Source of the DNA: Cloeon dipterum
Taxonomy: Eukaryota; Arthropoda; Insecta; Ephemeroptera; Baetidae
DNA length: 64,000 nt
NCBI RefSeq assembly: GCF_949628265.1
Contig: NC_088786.1
Span: 2,170,001 to 2,234,000 of the forward strand
Direction of reading: 5' to 3'
Under the pieces are notes generated by a model that saw only the letters and a program-made list of their open reading frames with translations, did not search any database and was not told where the DNA came from. A program made the position numbers and the translations under genes. This document shows, piece after piece, positions 25,050 to 40,000 of this stretch; position 1 is the first letter of the stretch, and each line of letters starts with the position of its first letter.

Positions 25050-28000
25050 GTGAGTTTTTCATCGCAAACTCATTTCCAGCGAACGTTGCACTTTGCTTTT
25101 AATTAATTACGCTCCGTGTTTACAATTCGCAACAAAATGCAGAGCGTCAATATTTGCTGCACCGTAATTTATGGGACGTGCAATAACAGTAATACACTGC
25201 TCCCGTTAATAAGCAAGATAATCCGTTGCGATGAGAATTTTCATTTTAAATCACTGCTGCATATTCTATGTCGCGCTCTTGCACGCGCGGAAAGTCCATA
25301 ATGTGTCCCTTCGGCGTGTATCAGCTTCTTGCCGCTGCTGAAAGCAACGGCGGAAAAAAACTTTGAGGGTTTCTTTCTGCGTCGAGTCGCTTTCCATCAT
25401 GCACACGCTCGCTGGAAAAAAGGTAACATTAGAATGTTTTAAGATATCAAGTGACACAGGCAGCGCGCACTCTTTCGCGTCCGTCAATCTCGCTGCTCTC
25501 GGCAAATAAACGTGGTCAAATATTTACGGCGAAACCACTTTGCTCGGAAAACTGCGAAGCACGATACACGCATCCATCGGATTCAATTTACTTGCTTCGT
25601 GAAAAGGGGCGAAAGGGATAACAGCTAGGCTAGTTTGCACTTTCGTATTTCCAGAGTGATGAAAATCTTGCTCGTGAGTGGGTTGCACTCTGATTTTATC
25701 ATGACGATAGTTGAAAGTGCAAAACATTTGTAAGAAAGTTTACTACTCCACAGATGTGATTGTGAACCAAAATAAGGGCCTAACACAAACAAGAGCTTAC
25801 TTGTCTTTTAAAATAACAAAAACTAATTTAATATGCATCAACTTTAGGGTTATTTATACCGTTGGTTGAATTAAATTTACGGTGCGAGGATTTTTACTTA
25901 ATTAATCCCAACCATATGCGCAGGGATACAAATTAATTCCGTATGCTCTTGGGCTCTTGCGTTGCAAAATGGTCACGCGCAAGGTGTTCGTTACGTGAAG
26001 AGTCTGTCTTTCCGCCTCTGGACTCCCCTGGTGCACATTAAAAGAGGAGGCTCTCGCAAAAATGCAATGCTGTTTGCTTAGCTAATTATTCACGCGACAC
26101 CAAGCCGTAGTGAAAAGGTAAGGACAAAAATAGAAACGATTGCAAACAGCGTTACCTCCATTAGAGAATATAATTTTCATCAATGACATTTTTATTTTTA
26201 ACCACGCACGAGCTGAAGTTTAGTTCAGAATTCTCACAAGTAAACCGAGCTTTCCTGCTATATTATCGGAGCATGACGCATTTATGGTATTCAATTCGAT
26301 TCGTGAGATGAAACAATGGAAAGATCGAGGCAGTTGCGCAAACATGCCTCGCAGGTTTTGTTCTACTGAGCGGAAGCTGGTTTGATAATGCTTTACATGT
26401 TTGCAGCGCAAAATACATATAATATATAATCAAGAACATCCACGACTCTCTGGAGCAGCTACGAGTTTCCAACTTGCAGAATCGTTTCCACTTATACCAG
26501 AACAAACCAGATTCTTATTGAAAATGTCAGGCATTGCCATGCGAAAGCAAACATTTCAAATCAGCTCCAACAATTGTGTCGCATGCGCGAGATGAATTAT
26601 TTTTCGAATGAGCTTTTCAATGTACATCGAATGATTTAAATTTTACTGAGCATACCGAGAAAATCCTCAGCAATGAGTTGAGTGAACGCAAGAGCTTTAC
26701 AGACCAACCATTCAGAGCATTATGCATTGTTGAAATAATAGCAAAGTAGTTTATTGTTTGTGTAATTGAGCAACAGTTTACCTCCAAAACGTGCAATAAT
26801 TAAATCAGAACCCAGGAACAGGATTGCAGATTTTGCCAAATTTGTCGTGATTTTTCGCTTGATTTCGCTATCTATCCAATGGTGTGAAATAAATCGTGAT
26901 TTTACATGAGGGAGACAGTGTTCGCCGCTTTCTTAAGTCGATTTTCTCAAAAAAAATAACTGCAACCTTTTAGCTTTCTCAAATATGATTTTCCAAAAGT
27001 TTTTGTAAAACTTTTCTTTGAATTAGCCTTTTGTTAAATAGCAGAGTAGAAATTTATTGCAATTTTTCAGTGTATGAAAGTTAAAAAACAATGATTTGGC
27101 TGTCCTCGTGTATCTCAGCACAGTTTCGACGTTGAAAGCTTTTTGTTTTCTTTAAAAGTGTTTAATTCGCTGTTTTGTCGTATATATTTGGGCTTTATTC
27201 GGCAATATGTGCGTTACGTAAAATTCAGCGATTGCCAACGCCTCCCGAGAGATAGATTTAAGTCCCCCGACGACAATGGTGGATGGATTTTTATTTCACT
27301 CGATGGCAGCTGTTGCGCGCCAGTCGGCCAACAAAAGAGTTTTGCATCCTTCCCGAGAGAGCGGAGGGCGAAAATCTCGAATGGGTGCAATAAATGTTTC
27401 AGCAGCGCCGATGGAATAGGATATTGGCCGGCCAAGGGTTTACAGGTGAAACTTTTTCGTGTCAATCGCACCGTCGTCGTTTTTTATTGTCCACGGAAAA
27501 ATGCATCCGCATCCTATCGCAGGCCGAAGGTATTCTTTGCTGCCGCCGGCAGAGTGGAAAACGCTGTTCCAATTTGTATGTGCATGCCGCAGCTTATCAG
27601 AAATCAATGCGATGCATTCGTTATTCACGTCACGAAACCCCCATTCATTATTTACCGGCGCAGTGTGGTGAAAATTTAATTATTATACGGATTCTCACCA
27701 TTCGTTTCTGCTCCGCTGAGTTTGCTGTAAATCCCATTCAATAAAAAGTTGTTTGAGATTTTGCTAAATAATGTAGAAGTGCGAGGAAATGAAAGATATC
27801 TAAAATAAAAATTGAACTACAGGGCTCGTTTTTAATTAATCCATAATTAAATATAGCGGGTAAAATTGCAATGTATAAAACGTTAGGAAGCGACTTAAAA
27901 TTGCATATTTTACTGAGGCTAAAAGTTATTTGTTTCGGAGAGTTGCAGTTGCAGTTACTTCGGATTAAGATAAATCCAAAATGCTCTACTTTTGACATAC

Positions 28001-31000
28001 GTGGTGACCAGCTTCGCGAGTCAAGGTCAAGGTCACAAATATCAAGTCAAATTATTCAAAAAAATCAGGTATACATTTATTTGTACCCTCTTTTGTCGTA
28101 ATGCCAATGGTTTACACCGTTTCCGTAAAGAGTTTACGATTTAAATTGAGTGGAAGGCTTATAACCGGCCAAATCCTACCTTTTTGTAAAAATCAACATA
28201 TTAACTGAAATACCAACAAGTGTCCATACTAAAAAACGATTCAATTTTTCCAATTCAACCATCCATAGCAGTTTTTTCCTAGGATATTTTAAATAAAAGT
28301 ATTGTTTGGAACGTTAAATTGCCTCAGCATGAATAATTAAACAACCATTTTAGCTGAAAAACGACTGTCACGCCAAAAAATAGACTTTTTGAACAAAAAA
28401 GTGTTTTTGCGCCTTAAAATCCGTCTTTGACGAACTTTCTGAGCACACCAATCGATTCTTGAGGGTCTATTTAGGTAAAGTGGATATTTTTCCAACCGAA
28501 AAGTGCGTGCCGCATAACAATATGAACGTATAATATGCGAGAGCTGCGCATGCGTCAGAGCTGGCTGAATCTGACAAAGAAGTCATTCATACGTCTCTCT
28601 GCATGTGCTCAAACCAGCTCTGACGCATGCGCAGCTCTCGCATATTATACGTTTATATTGTTTTGGCGGCAAAAAAAGACACGCACTTAGTGATCGGAAA
28701 AATATCCACTTTACCTAATTCGACCCTCAAGAATCGATCGGTGTGCTCAGAAACTTCGTCAAAGACGATGTTTAAAAATATTTATCTTTTACTGAATAAT
28801 CTGGATTGAGCCGGTTTGATCAACGCCGAAATCCAAAGGCGAATTTGGCTAAGTGCGGCGGTGGTTAATCACATATTCACGATGCTGGCAGAGTGCAGGG
28901 AACGAAAGTAGAATTCTCTCTGTTGGCAGGGCGAAATAATTGCTGCTCTCGCCCGCAGTTGAGGGCGTGAAATTTGATTTCCGGCGGCGCAACGACGTGT
29001 TGAATCTTATTTGCGGGCCGCAGAATGCATTGTGGCGGCGGTCCCCCACGGGGCCTTGCTCTCGCTGCGAAAGGGTTGAGACAAGTTGGTCGAAAGGGAT
29101 CGAGTTGAGCGCGCGCGGCTGATCACTCATGCCTGCAGTTATTCGAGTTTCACCCCGGCGGCCCAACACTTACTTTGCCGTCTGCACGCGCATTATTACA
29201 CGCGTTTGATTCACATTCGACGCAAGTTTCCGCCTGCTCCAAACTTACCTGCCTGCTCGTCTTCACAACCGTGAATTCCGACACGAGTAAACGAGCCACT
29301 TAACAAGGGCTTGCCGCCCAAGAAACTCTCCCTCGCAAACTTTGAAGCTTAGGTTCTCTGCGTCTAATGGTTTTGCACAATCAAATCGGTCAATATTTTT
29401 AAATATCGAGGAAGGAGATAATTATCATCGGGCCCTTGTCTGAGTGAATAGCCGCTGGAGGTTTCATGGCATCAAACTTGATTGGAAATTATCCTGCTGT
29501 TGAAAAGAAAATCCCAGGCAGTGTTTTATTTCTCCTTTGAGCTGGTGAAAAATGAAGTTTGGCTTTTCTTTCAAAATGCTTTCTTCATTAGTTCGATTTC
29601 CGCCTCTAGATAATAAAATTTAAATTTTCAAATAAATCAGAATTAAATTTTTTGTGTTCCTGTATTTCTTACTCGTATTTGAAACAGTTATAAATGTATA
29701 CATATATGTATAATTAAATTAGAAGCTGATTTTTATTCCAGAAATTCAATATTCTCTTGTTCCTTTTGTAGGAAAAAATACAGTAACGTGGGAACATCAA
29801 AGAAGCGCTTCCAACAGCTGAAAACATACATCTTAATTTGTTTCTTTTTCACGCGGCTCGAGAGAAAAAAAGAATTTGTGAAGAGGACATTACTCACTTT
29901 GCATTCACATTGAATTTCGGGCGGAAAAGACCGTGATAAGTGCTTTATGTGTGTGTCTGCGAGCAATCACTCAAAATACGCGCCAAAGGGAGGAAAGAAG
30001 TGAGACATGCACGAGCTCAACGGCAAATATAATAAAATCCTTGGGTGGGCAGGGGACGCGCGGCGCACAAAAAGCCGCCAAAAAGACACGCAAAATCAAT
30101 ATCGCCGTCTTTAAGAGCAGCTTGCCGCCTATTTTTATTTTTTACTTTCATTCTTTCGCAGTAAATAACGTCGGACAACTTAGGGGGTGGCGAGCTATTG
30201 CCTGATTTTTTGGCCAAAGACCCACTGAGCTTTTGCGCTCTTTCAAAGTCAAAGACGTCGGGAAGTGGATTCTATGTTCTATGGCAAGTATGTGCGATTT
30301 TTGCCGGCTTTAAATGGAAAAATGAATTACAAATTTCACGTTGGAGGAGAAAATTAACTAATTAAACCAGAAATTTTGGGCGAAATCCTTTTTTTCTTAA
30401 TTTGAATAAATAATACTATCTTAAATAATTAAATTTGTGAGGAATTCGGCTCTTAAATTTTCATGCTAATCGAGCATTGTCTGCACACTGAAAAAACTAA
30501 TTTCACAATTTATTTGCAATTTTCATAAATTAATTTATTTGTTAGAAATGATAATAATTGAAGTCAAATATGTCAAGTATATTTGCTAAATAAACGGTTC
30601 GAAAGTCACTTTGTCCTTTTAAGCGCAGTTTTTTATGTAGATTCGCCAAAGAAACGATGTAGATTCGTCAAAGTAATTAGTACGTCAATATATACGCCAC
30701 AATCGCCTCTTTTGTGAGTAATTTAGTAACAGTTTTGATTGATATCCGCCAAGTTTTCTAATTAAGACGATGCTATGATTTCGTGTACCAAATCCTGCAG
30801 GAAACCATATTGGCTTTAAAATTTGGTTACATTTTGGCCTCGTTGAAATATTTGCCAGATAAACTCACAAAGAACCAAGAAAGATGAAATATCAACTCTG
30901 GGCGAAATTGAATTGATAGACACACAAAAGTCGAGTTCAAAATCTACGCACCGAGGCCAGTATTCCACTATTGAATTATTTTATCATTCCTCCGGCCCAC

Positions 31001-34000
31001 AATACACGCGCCACCCTTTTTGCGCCGCCGGTTTTGACAGCCGCGTGCGGAAAGACGAGAAGAAGCCCGCACAACCGACCGACTGAGCAGCAGCGCAAAC
31101 TTTCCTCTTCGCCAACAACTGTTGTATGCAACAATGCAAACTTGCCGCCGTTTCCACCGAGCGCGCGGCAATCAATCGATACGCGGCATTACGCACTCGG
31201 TGTTTGGTTATCGAAATTGGCCGGATAAAATTTGTGCCGCCACATACTCATTAATCCGCCGATATTGTGTTTCCGAGCTCTTTGTTCGGTCCAAGTCGCA
31301 CTCCCATTCGAATAATACACACACCAGAATGTGTAGCAACAAACGATTTATTATGAAAGCGGAGTTTTTTTTTTGGTCACCGCCAAATGGAGCTCGCTCC
31401 CAGGGAGCCACACAGATTCACCCTACTCGCGCCGGGAAGTGCGAAATAGCGCAAAATACATTTTGAGTGTCGAAAAGGGATTAAACATTTATTATCGAAA
31501 ACATGCTGTACTTTAACCCGAAAATGTTGGCGGTATTTATACAATTGATGAATTGATCCTTTTTGCAATTTAGTTGAGCTAGCGCAAATGGTGAACCGTA
31601 TAATTGGATTTTCAAGAGAATTAAGAAAAATATAAAAAGGTTTATCCACGACTCCCTAAATTCTCTAAACACTCGATGTTCAGCAGTGAATAAGTAATTG
31701 AAAGATATGAATTTTTCTGCTAAATTGTCATTCAAAATCTGACAAATATTTAAAAATAAACTAAACATAAGAAACTTTTAGCGGCGAAAATTTGTTTAAT
31801 GGATCAAATCTTCATTAAACACCAAAGGTGTACAACAGACATAATAAGGAAATCACAGCTCACTGCTCGTTTTTGCTTTGGCGGCTTGACAGTGTCAAAT
31901 TATTCTTATTAAATTCAAGGAAATGGTAATAGTTGATTTATTTATCACAGGATTTGCACTCACTCGCGCAGGAGTGATAGGTCACTTTTTACAGAACAAA
32001 TAGTGAAACCCGTGACAAGCGTGTCAACGTCAACAAAAATGGCTCCCTTCCAATTTTGGTTGAGCATAGTTGGGGTGACGAAAAACTCTATCTAGGTCGA
32101 TTTCAGAGGCATTAAAATCCTGGTTAGCAATGAATATTTTAAATGAATCCGTCTCCGACAGTGAAGATCTTGTTTGTAATTCTTTTACAAAAAGAAATCA
32201 GTGTCTGCTAATTTGCATGTCAGCCTGGATTTCATAAATTTGGATACGGAAAGAGCTCTTTTTAGGAATCTGGATTGGGGGGATTCTAAATTATTTAATT
32301 CGCTGAGATTTAAATCGTCTCTATCCCGTAGCACGTGATCGGAGCTAGTGATAGATTGAAAAGTCTTAAGGCAGTGCTGACAGATAGATATAGGGAGAAA
32401 ATTTGTCTAAGAAAAAAATGTATTTTTCTGGAGATTCATACTACTTCTAGAATTGAAACTTTTAAAAAAAATTTGGTTCATATCTGTTATTTTTCCACTG
32501 CCCCTACATGGTCAGTCTCACAGAAAGAATGGTGCAAAAATAATCATGTACCGGAACATGCCAAGTGGATTACTGGGGAAAAAGCAGCACCCTAATGGCC
32601 TGCACACTACTTTTATTAATGAAAATATTTCAAGCCGTGCGCCGAGCCATAAATTTATTTTGAATTGCTTTCCATTTGAACGCAAGGGTGCGTGTGTCGT
32701 GTCCGTTTTTTCTCCATTTTCAATTGAATGCAGTTTTTCAATGCGCATTTATTTTAAACCCTTGAAAGTTAGAACTAAATTAGTTTTCTGTTCAAGGAGC
32801 TTATCCAATTTATCAATAATTGCCTATATATTTCATGATCCAATTCAATTCAAAAAGGTCGAGAGTTTGTTATCGACTTGATTTTTTTTTCGAGCCGAAT
32901 GAGAAAGTTGCGGGCCATTTGGCTACATTTGCGCTGGCAGGAGCGAAATGAATGAGTGTCAGAAACGAGGACAAAGTGGCGCTCTTTGTTGCCTGGTGCT
33001 TTCTGTCAGATTGCCAATCGAGTGTACATTCAAACAAACGGAGCGCAGCACATACAATCGCACTCAGTGTGACAATGAGCGGTGGCCTTAGTACAAGTTC
33101 ATGTGCCACACACAGCGAGATGAAATAAATCAGCTTTGCCGCCGCCGGCGAGCCGAGCAATAAAAATTCCTGATGCGGTGAAGGACAAGAAAGCAACATT
33201 AACAGAGAGAATCAACCCTTTTATGCCTCCGGCCACTGCAAAGCGATCGAGTATTTATCCCGGCCGCAGGCGATATCGCCATCAAACGCGGGTGCATTAA
33301 TTTTTCAATGAATTTAATTAAAAGAGGAAACGCGGCGACGAATTTAATTAAATGTCGAGCGATTCATCAGCGCGGCAGCGATCGACGTCAGCGGCATCGG
33401 CCGCCGCCGCCGGCGCTGAATTATTTCCGATTTAATGGCTCATTATTCTGCAGTCGTCGCGTCGCTAAACAGCCCGAGCCAATTAAATCCAAATTTGCTG
33501 CAATTGCCGGCTACAGTTTTTGGCTCACCGACTGACTCTCCGGCCACTCGTTTATTGCGACAATTTCCGGCCTGCTGCCTGCTGATTGCAATAAAATACA
33601 CACACACACACACACACACAGCACGCTCGCCACCAGAATTAGTTTTGCAGGTTGACGTGCTGATTTTCCTAATTTCCCCGCTCCAACTTGAATTAATAAT
33701 TCCGATAAATTTTCTTTGCCCTAGCAGCCATAATGCTAGGGCTGAACTAATTATGTGACCGCCTTTTACGAAATGTCTTGAGGAATCTCAATGGACTTGT
33801 CGGTCGATTGGGGAACGTTCTGGCACACAAAAATCATCAAAATCATTCCGGGATTTTATTTTAACCTGATGAAATATTTTGTTATCTCTGTAACACATAT
33901 ATTCATTGATTGAATCAAAATTCATGCTGTTTTTCGAGCTGCATGCCATTTAAAAATTTAAAAAGTGCACTCTAACTTTTAACAAAGTGGATGAGTACAT

Positions 34001-37000
34001 CCGATTTGAAAGTTACACACACGCTCTCGAAAGATGAGTGTATGTAAAGCAGAGCCGGATGCCTCCTGATTCGCTATTATAAATTGGCATGTTGCAGGCA
34101 ATTATTTCTGTCGTTACGCGCGCAGAGAGGCCCATCCGAGACATAAAAAGCGACGAGAACCGCAATTCGAAATGCAAGCACGATATTTCCAGCCATAAAA
34201 ATGCATAACAGCAATTTGGCAGAGGAAACTGCTCTCTCGAGCTGCTTCCGTCGTCGCCGGAATGAAAAGAGAGCAGCGGCTGACTGTAAAACCTTTTTTC
34301 GCCGAACGGCAACAAAAACTCGCCTCTAAATGTAGATCTATCGATCCACTTAATCTGCTTAATGCGCCTTCGGCGAATTTGAATCAGAGATTTATTATTC
34401 AATTAGTCGGCGATGTGCACAGGCCTAGAAGTGGCTACGGCGACTTTTTGCATGCTCTGTGAATTATGGCGCGCGGATTAAGCTCAAATGACAGCCAAGA
34501 GTTTACTCGTGAACGAAAAACTTCCGTATTGGCAAAATCAGCGCGTGGCGTATTTACCCATTACCAAGGAATCGAGTTTAAAACCATATCCGCGTAGGGA
34601 GCAAAGCCGTTGACATTTCCTACTCCTTTTTAAATGTGGCCTGCGAGAGTGCTTTTAAATTTCACGTGCCGTTTCCTTCCTCGGAACGCAGAGTTTTGTC
34701 ACGAGAGAAAAAGCCTATAATCGCGGCCAATTTTTCAGCATCCCTCCAACTCTGCGGAGGCGGAGGAAAAGCGGATGAGCAGGCGGACGCGGGCTTTGTT
34801 TTTTAAATTCCCGAATCCGCTAGCCTTCTCTCTCGTTCCCTTCATCGGGGGAAATTAGCATATCTTGCGCGCGCGCGCGCGCGTGGCTCTGTTTACGCAT
34901 TTCGCCAATTTGGCTTTGTTTCAGCGGCAGAATAAAATGGTAATGAAGACCGAAAATAAAGAAGCAGTGCCGTCCGCCAGCAATTTTTGCAGACCACTCT
35001 TCTTTAACAGGCTAATGAATCATTTTGGGCTGCTCTTGACCCTACGAAAATATATTATTGCCAGCGAAACAAGCAAGAGAGAGAGAGCCTTTCGGATTCC
35101 GCTGCCAGTTTGTGATTATTTATTGTGCGTCGACGGTATGAATGGAATCCGGGCGAAACGCGAGGAATTGTTGTTATCACGGAATTCGCTCGCTCGCTCG
35201 CTAGGCGAGGGGGCGGATCCCGCCGTAATAAACTCACTATTTGCATTTTGCATGCTGACGTAACCAGGGCGATTCCCGTTTCCGCAAAAACGCGGCAATC
35301 GCAATTTATTGTCCAACGCCAGATTTGCATGAGGAATAAATTTGCTGTGGGAAAAATATAAGGTCTGGCTAATGGAAAAGCAACTGTAAATCATGACTGA
35401 ATAATCGCATTGCCAATTAGGTTAGACACAGCGAAACACACGAGCTCGAATATTCCATTTACGTCATATTTATACCAACTTGCACCAAATATTTTACTAG
35501 ACTTTTATTTAATTTGGACAGAAAAGTAAGAAAATTATGTGAAAATATTTACAGACCCTAAAATAAAAGTTTGTATTTTTTGTATTAAGTACCGACGACT
35601 GTCGGGAGGAAATATTATTATTGGCACAGAGGTCGGTCGTCTCTGGTGACTTTTTGAGGGTGCTATCGATTCTGGGACACGCACAATACACTGGCGCGCC
35701 GGATTTATAGCTTTTTATTTATTACGGCAATTGCTGGTGCAGCCCGAGAGCCGCTTTTTTATGAAGGGATGTTAAAACAAGCATGTTTTCGCCGGCCGAA
35801 GACACAACAACGAGATTTTAAGAAGATTTAGGGCCTGTTTTATTGTTCGCATTGAATTTCGTTCAATTTCTCCAGCGTAGCGCACACTCATTTTTGATCT
35901 ACGGCGTGCCATATATTTCAAAACAAAATAGAGGATTTTTGTTTTGCGAGCCAAGAAGTGGACTGCAAAAAGGCTCGACCCCATTTGCGGCCGATTTTAA
36001 TGCAATGCAAACAGCTGGGAATTAATTGAATGGTCCGATGGGGGCTCAAATCTAATTTTATTTGCGTTCAGAGGCGGCGTTGTTTGTCTCCTGGCCGCTT
36101 TCGAGAGCCCAGCCTTTCTCTCCTGTGGCCTGTTTTGTGTAGCGCTCGCTCTCTCTCGCTCTCGCATGGAAATTTAGGGCCGCTCGGCGAACACAATTAG
36201 AGTGGAATGAGTTCTTGAGGATGCGTTGCCAGCACCACGGCCATTATTTGCTCAGCAGCGGCGTGCATGTCTTGTTGCAGCGCCAATTTGCCCGAATGGC
36301 CTTCTCCGCTCTTTTTAATGCCCGACAAAGGTGCGTTCGCCGCTCAAACGGACCCGCCGAATTAAAACAACCTTTTGTTACATTCAGCCCTTCGAATGAA
36401 CCGGCGAGCCAGATAGCTAGCTCTCTCGCTCTGTTTTATTAATTTGCAGCCGGGCCTCTCTCATTTTCGAGTGCTGGCCATAGTTTGGAACCCACACGCG
36501 CGCACTCGGCTCTCGTTGATTTTTACAGTGCTGCAAAGATGGGCGTGTTTCTGTGGATCTTTGCCGAAAGCGGTCGTTGCGGAAGGAGAACTTCTAGAGA
36601 GAGATTCACGGCTTGCGAAAATATTTTCCATTCATTACAATAATGAATAATGCTCGCATTGGGCTTCCCGGCCTTTCTTGAGTTTGTCTGTAATTATTCG
36701 GCAAGATTGTTCCCCATTACTATATACGTACCCAGATTGTCGAAGGTTTCTAGCTTCGTTGTGAAATTCACAAGTCAAATTTTTCAGTGCTAGAAAGCAT
36801 GAAAATATTTCACCACATTACAAGTTTTTTTCCGATTTAAACAAAGCAAAATTTGTATTGAAAACATGTTGATGAATTACATATATAAGTTGTACGGGCC
36901 TTGCTTTAAAAATCAGCTTATATGAGTGATGGGTCAAAAATCTTTTCAAATTCGGAAAGCTGATAAAATACATAAATATTTTCCTCTGCTCAATTTCCCG

Positions 37001-40000
37001 GAAAAATTGTTTGAAAGCTTGATTCAAACTTACCACGAAGAAATTTTGAAATGGCCAAAATGAAGCTTTTGATTTTATGACTGTTAACTTAGAAAAACTC
37101 TGTATTCGATTTTCTCAGAGCACTTTTCTGTCAGAATACTTTCTAAAATGTAATATAAAAAATCGCATATCATTCGATTCGTGTCGCTGAGAATCGCTGA
37201 GTGAGTAAATTCAAAATAAGTCAAGTTTTTTTAAATGAAACCACTTTTCAAGAAATTACGGCAATTTGGTAACATTTTGAATTTGTGGGATTGTTGCGAA
37301 ACATAAATAACGGGAGCGATTTCTTTGGAAAATTGACATCTTTCGAATTATAGAATTAGTTGGTGCGTACCTCTTAGAGTATATTTTACCTGAAAAAAAA
37401 GCAACGTTAAGCTACAGGAAATTTAAGATCTCTGTCGTTGATTGTGATCGAAAATGACACCCTACCACTCGCCTTCCCTGAAACACAACACCCTCTTGCA
37501 AGATTCTCACAAGGCCGAAATTTAATGCCGTACTTGAAGCTACTTCAAAGAGTTTAATTCCGCTTTTTATAAAATGAAAATAATTATATAAATTAAAAAT
37601 ATTTGTGCCTCAATGAATTTTTACCTGCTGCCCAGTAATTTTACTTCACATTTGAAAGAGAATTACTAATTTTAGCATAGCCTCCGTCGGGTCCAGCTTC
37701 GTATAGTTATATTTATTTGCATTTATACAGAAAGTGAAGCTCCTCCATTCCTATTTACAAATTTAGTCAAAAAACAAAATTCATATTAACAAAGAAAGGA
37801 AACATAGTGTATATACGTTTCGCAATGTTTGTGTTGCTAGCATAGTGTGCAGGTTTCGCTACAAAGAAGCCATTTAATCGATAAACTCATCTTTGTTATA
37901 AAATTTGTTAGCACAAACAAAAGTTTTCAGCTGTTTCTCGAACTCCTCAAACTGCGGCTCACCCCGAATCTGCGCTGGAAGTTAAGCATGTAAATCTTCA
38001 AGAGTTCAAGTCTGGCCGAATTCCAATATTCTGTGAGAATATCAAGCTATAGATTTTCATAGATTGCGAATTAAAACGCTAAAGTCAACATTGTTTTAGT
38101 GCAGCAATGCGATCACGCACACATGCCTTACTTGATGCAGTAATATCCATCTTGCGCAACCCTTCGGTCCCTCGGCGGTGCATATATTCCCTTTCTTAAT
38201 TCGAGATACTCTGTATGATCCAGTCGCTCACGTGCCACACCGAGTCTATGAAATGGAAAATCGCCGAGGCGGGACAAGGACGAATCGCACTCGGAGGCTG
38301 GCGATTATTTATTTTGCCCAGCTTTAATCTCTGGAGATGCTTTCGCCCCCCGCTTTGCTCCAATGATATAATTGGCTTAATAGCGCAGCACGCGGCGCGG
38401 GTCATGGAAAAGAGGAATGTGCACACCGAAGTCTCTGCTGTCGCACGCGACTCGCAGACCGAGATAAAGCAAACAAAGGAGAAGAGACAAAAGCCGAGTC
38501 GTCGTTAAAATAACTTCTTCCGTCTTCGGGGAGACCCAATTACGCTCTCTTGCTCAGCAAGAATTAGCAAAAGTAATTGAAAAAGAGAATATGCACATAA
38601 AAGTGTACCGGAAAAGAGGGAGGATGAAAGAATGCGTCCGTCCGTCCGTCCGTCGTGAGGTAAATCGATTCGGGGTAATTGCATAGTCTTCTCTTTGGAA
38701 TGCGCATTTGCAAACAAGCCGACTGAAAGTGCTTTAATTCCACGCTCATCTCTTTAAACATTGCAGCCCAGTCGCTAGAGTCGCTTCGTTTGTCTCAAAG
38801 GTCAATTGTTGCAATCAAATTTGTCTGCCGGCGTCAAAGAAGAAAGTTTGAACGCGTGATTTATTATCAGCTACCTACGAAACAAGCCAAAATGCCATTT
38901 AATCAGCCACCGTTCTCCTTTCTTCTGTCATTTCAGCGGTCACAAAGTTTGCTCGAGTGCCATTTGAGAGGTTTCTCGCACAGAATTGGGCGTTTTCACC
39001 AGCACTTCTTTGCCGATATCAAAAGGGCGGGGGTTGTAAAACAGCCGAGCCATAAACAGCGTCACAATTTTCAGCTTTGCCTTTCGAGATGGGTAAACTT
39101 TTGCAGAGAGCGAGCGAGCGAGCGAGCGGCCGTAAATAAAAGTCGGAAGACGGAAGCGGCGGGGAAAAGGTGACATTCGCAGTGAATTCTTTATGCGCAC
39201 GTACAAAATAATTCAAACCACGCCGGCAAAAAGTGCAGCGCCGCAAAAATGAATTAAGACGGCTGCACCGCCAATTTACGACTTGTTTTTTTCATCAGAG
39301 CTGCGTCCCTATTCAATTTTTGATGAAGACGCGTTTTATGGCTGATAATTTTACAGCCGATAAAGAACTCGTTTTGCCCGCGTAAATAAGTCACGAGCAA
39401 TTTCATCCGCGCTCCTTTCAATTCGCAGCAAATTTCATCATGTTAAGCGCTTTGAAAAATTAATCGAGCGATCGATGTGGAGCAAACTTTATTGGCCTTT
39501 AATTCGGCAGTGACTAGCCGAGCTAACTTTGACATTAGTCTGATTGTGTTGAAAGCCGACGAGAACACGTCAAATTGCATCCACTCCAACTGCAGCACCG
39601 TCGGCACACTTTGCTCTTGACAGCAGATCAACAAAACTTTTTCGCCTCTCAGTGAGCCAGGCACTTAAAATGTATGTTTGCCCGCGCAGGGAAAATTCAA
39701 ACAGCTTTTCTTTGATGTTTCGTCTTTATTACAAGTGCAGACCACGATCCAGTCACGCCAAATGGAAACTTTTCTTGACCCTATCATTTTTTTAGTTTAG
39801 TAAAAAAGGGTTAAGTCAAGCGCCTTTGGAGGACAAAAACGTTTCTCTTCTTTAATCTGAATGAGCGTGTAATACGCTATTCATTTGTAAGTTCGATCCT
39901 AATTCACAACTTCTACTTACAATTAATTTATAAAACAATGATAAAATCAGGACCAAGGAAGAGGAGTTAGATCTCAGATTTTGCCAATTTTATCGATTTT

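Noticed and set aside
32335..32881. Plus-strand frames of 86 and 142 codons in the beat intron
   Set aside because: Considered as a transposon remnant, but no motif, no second copy and no flanking repeats were seen.
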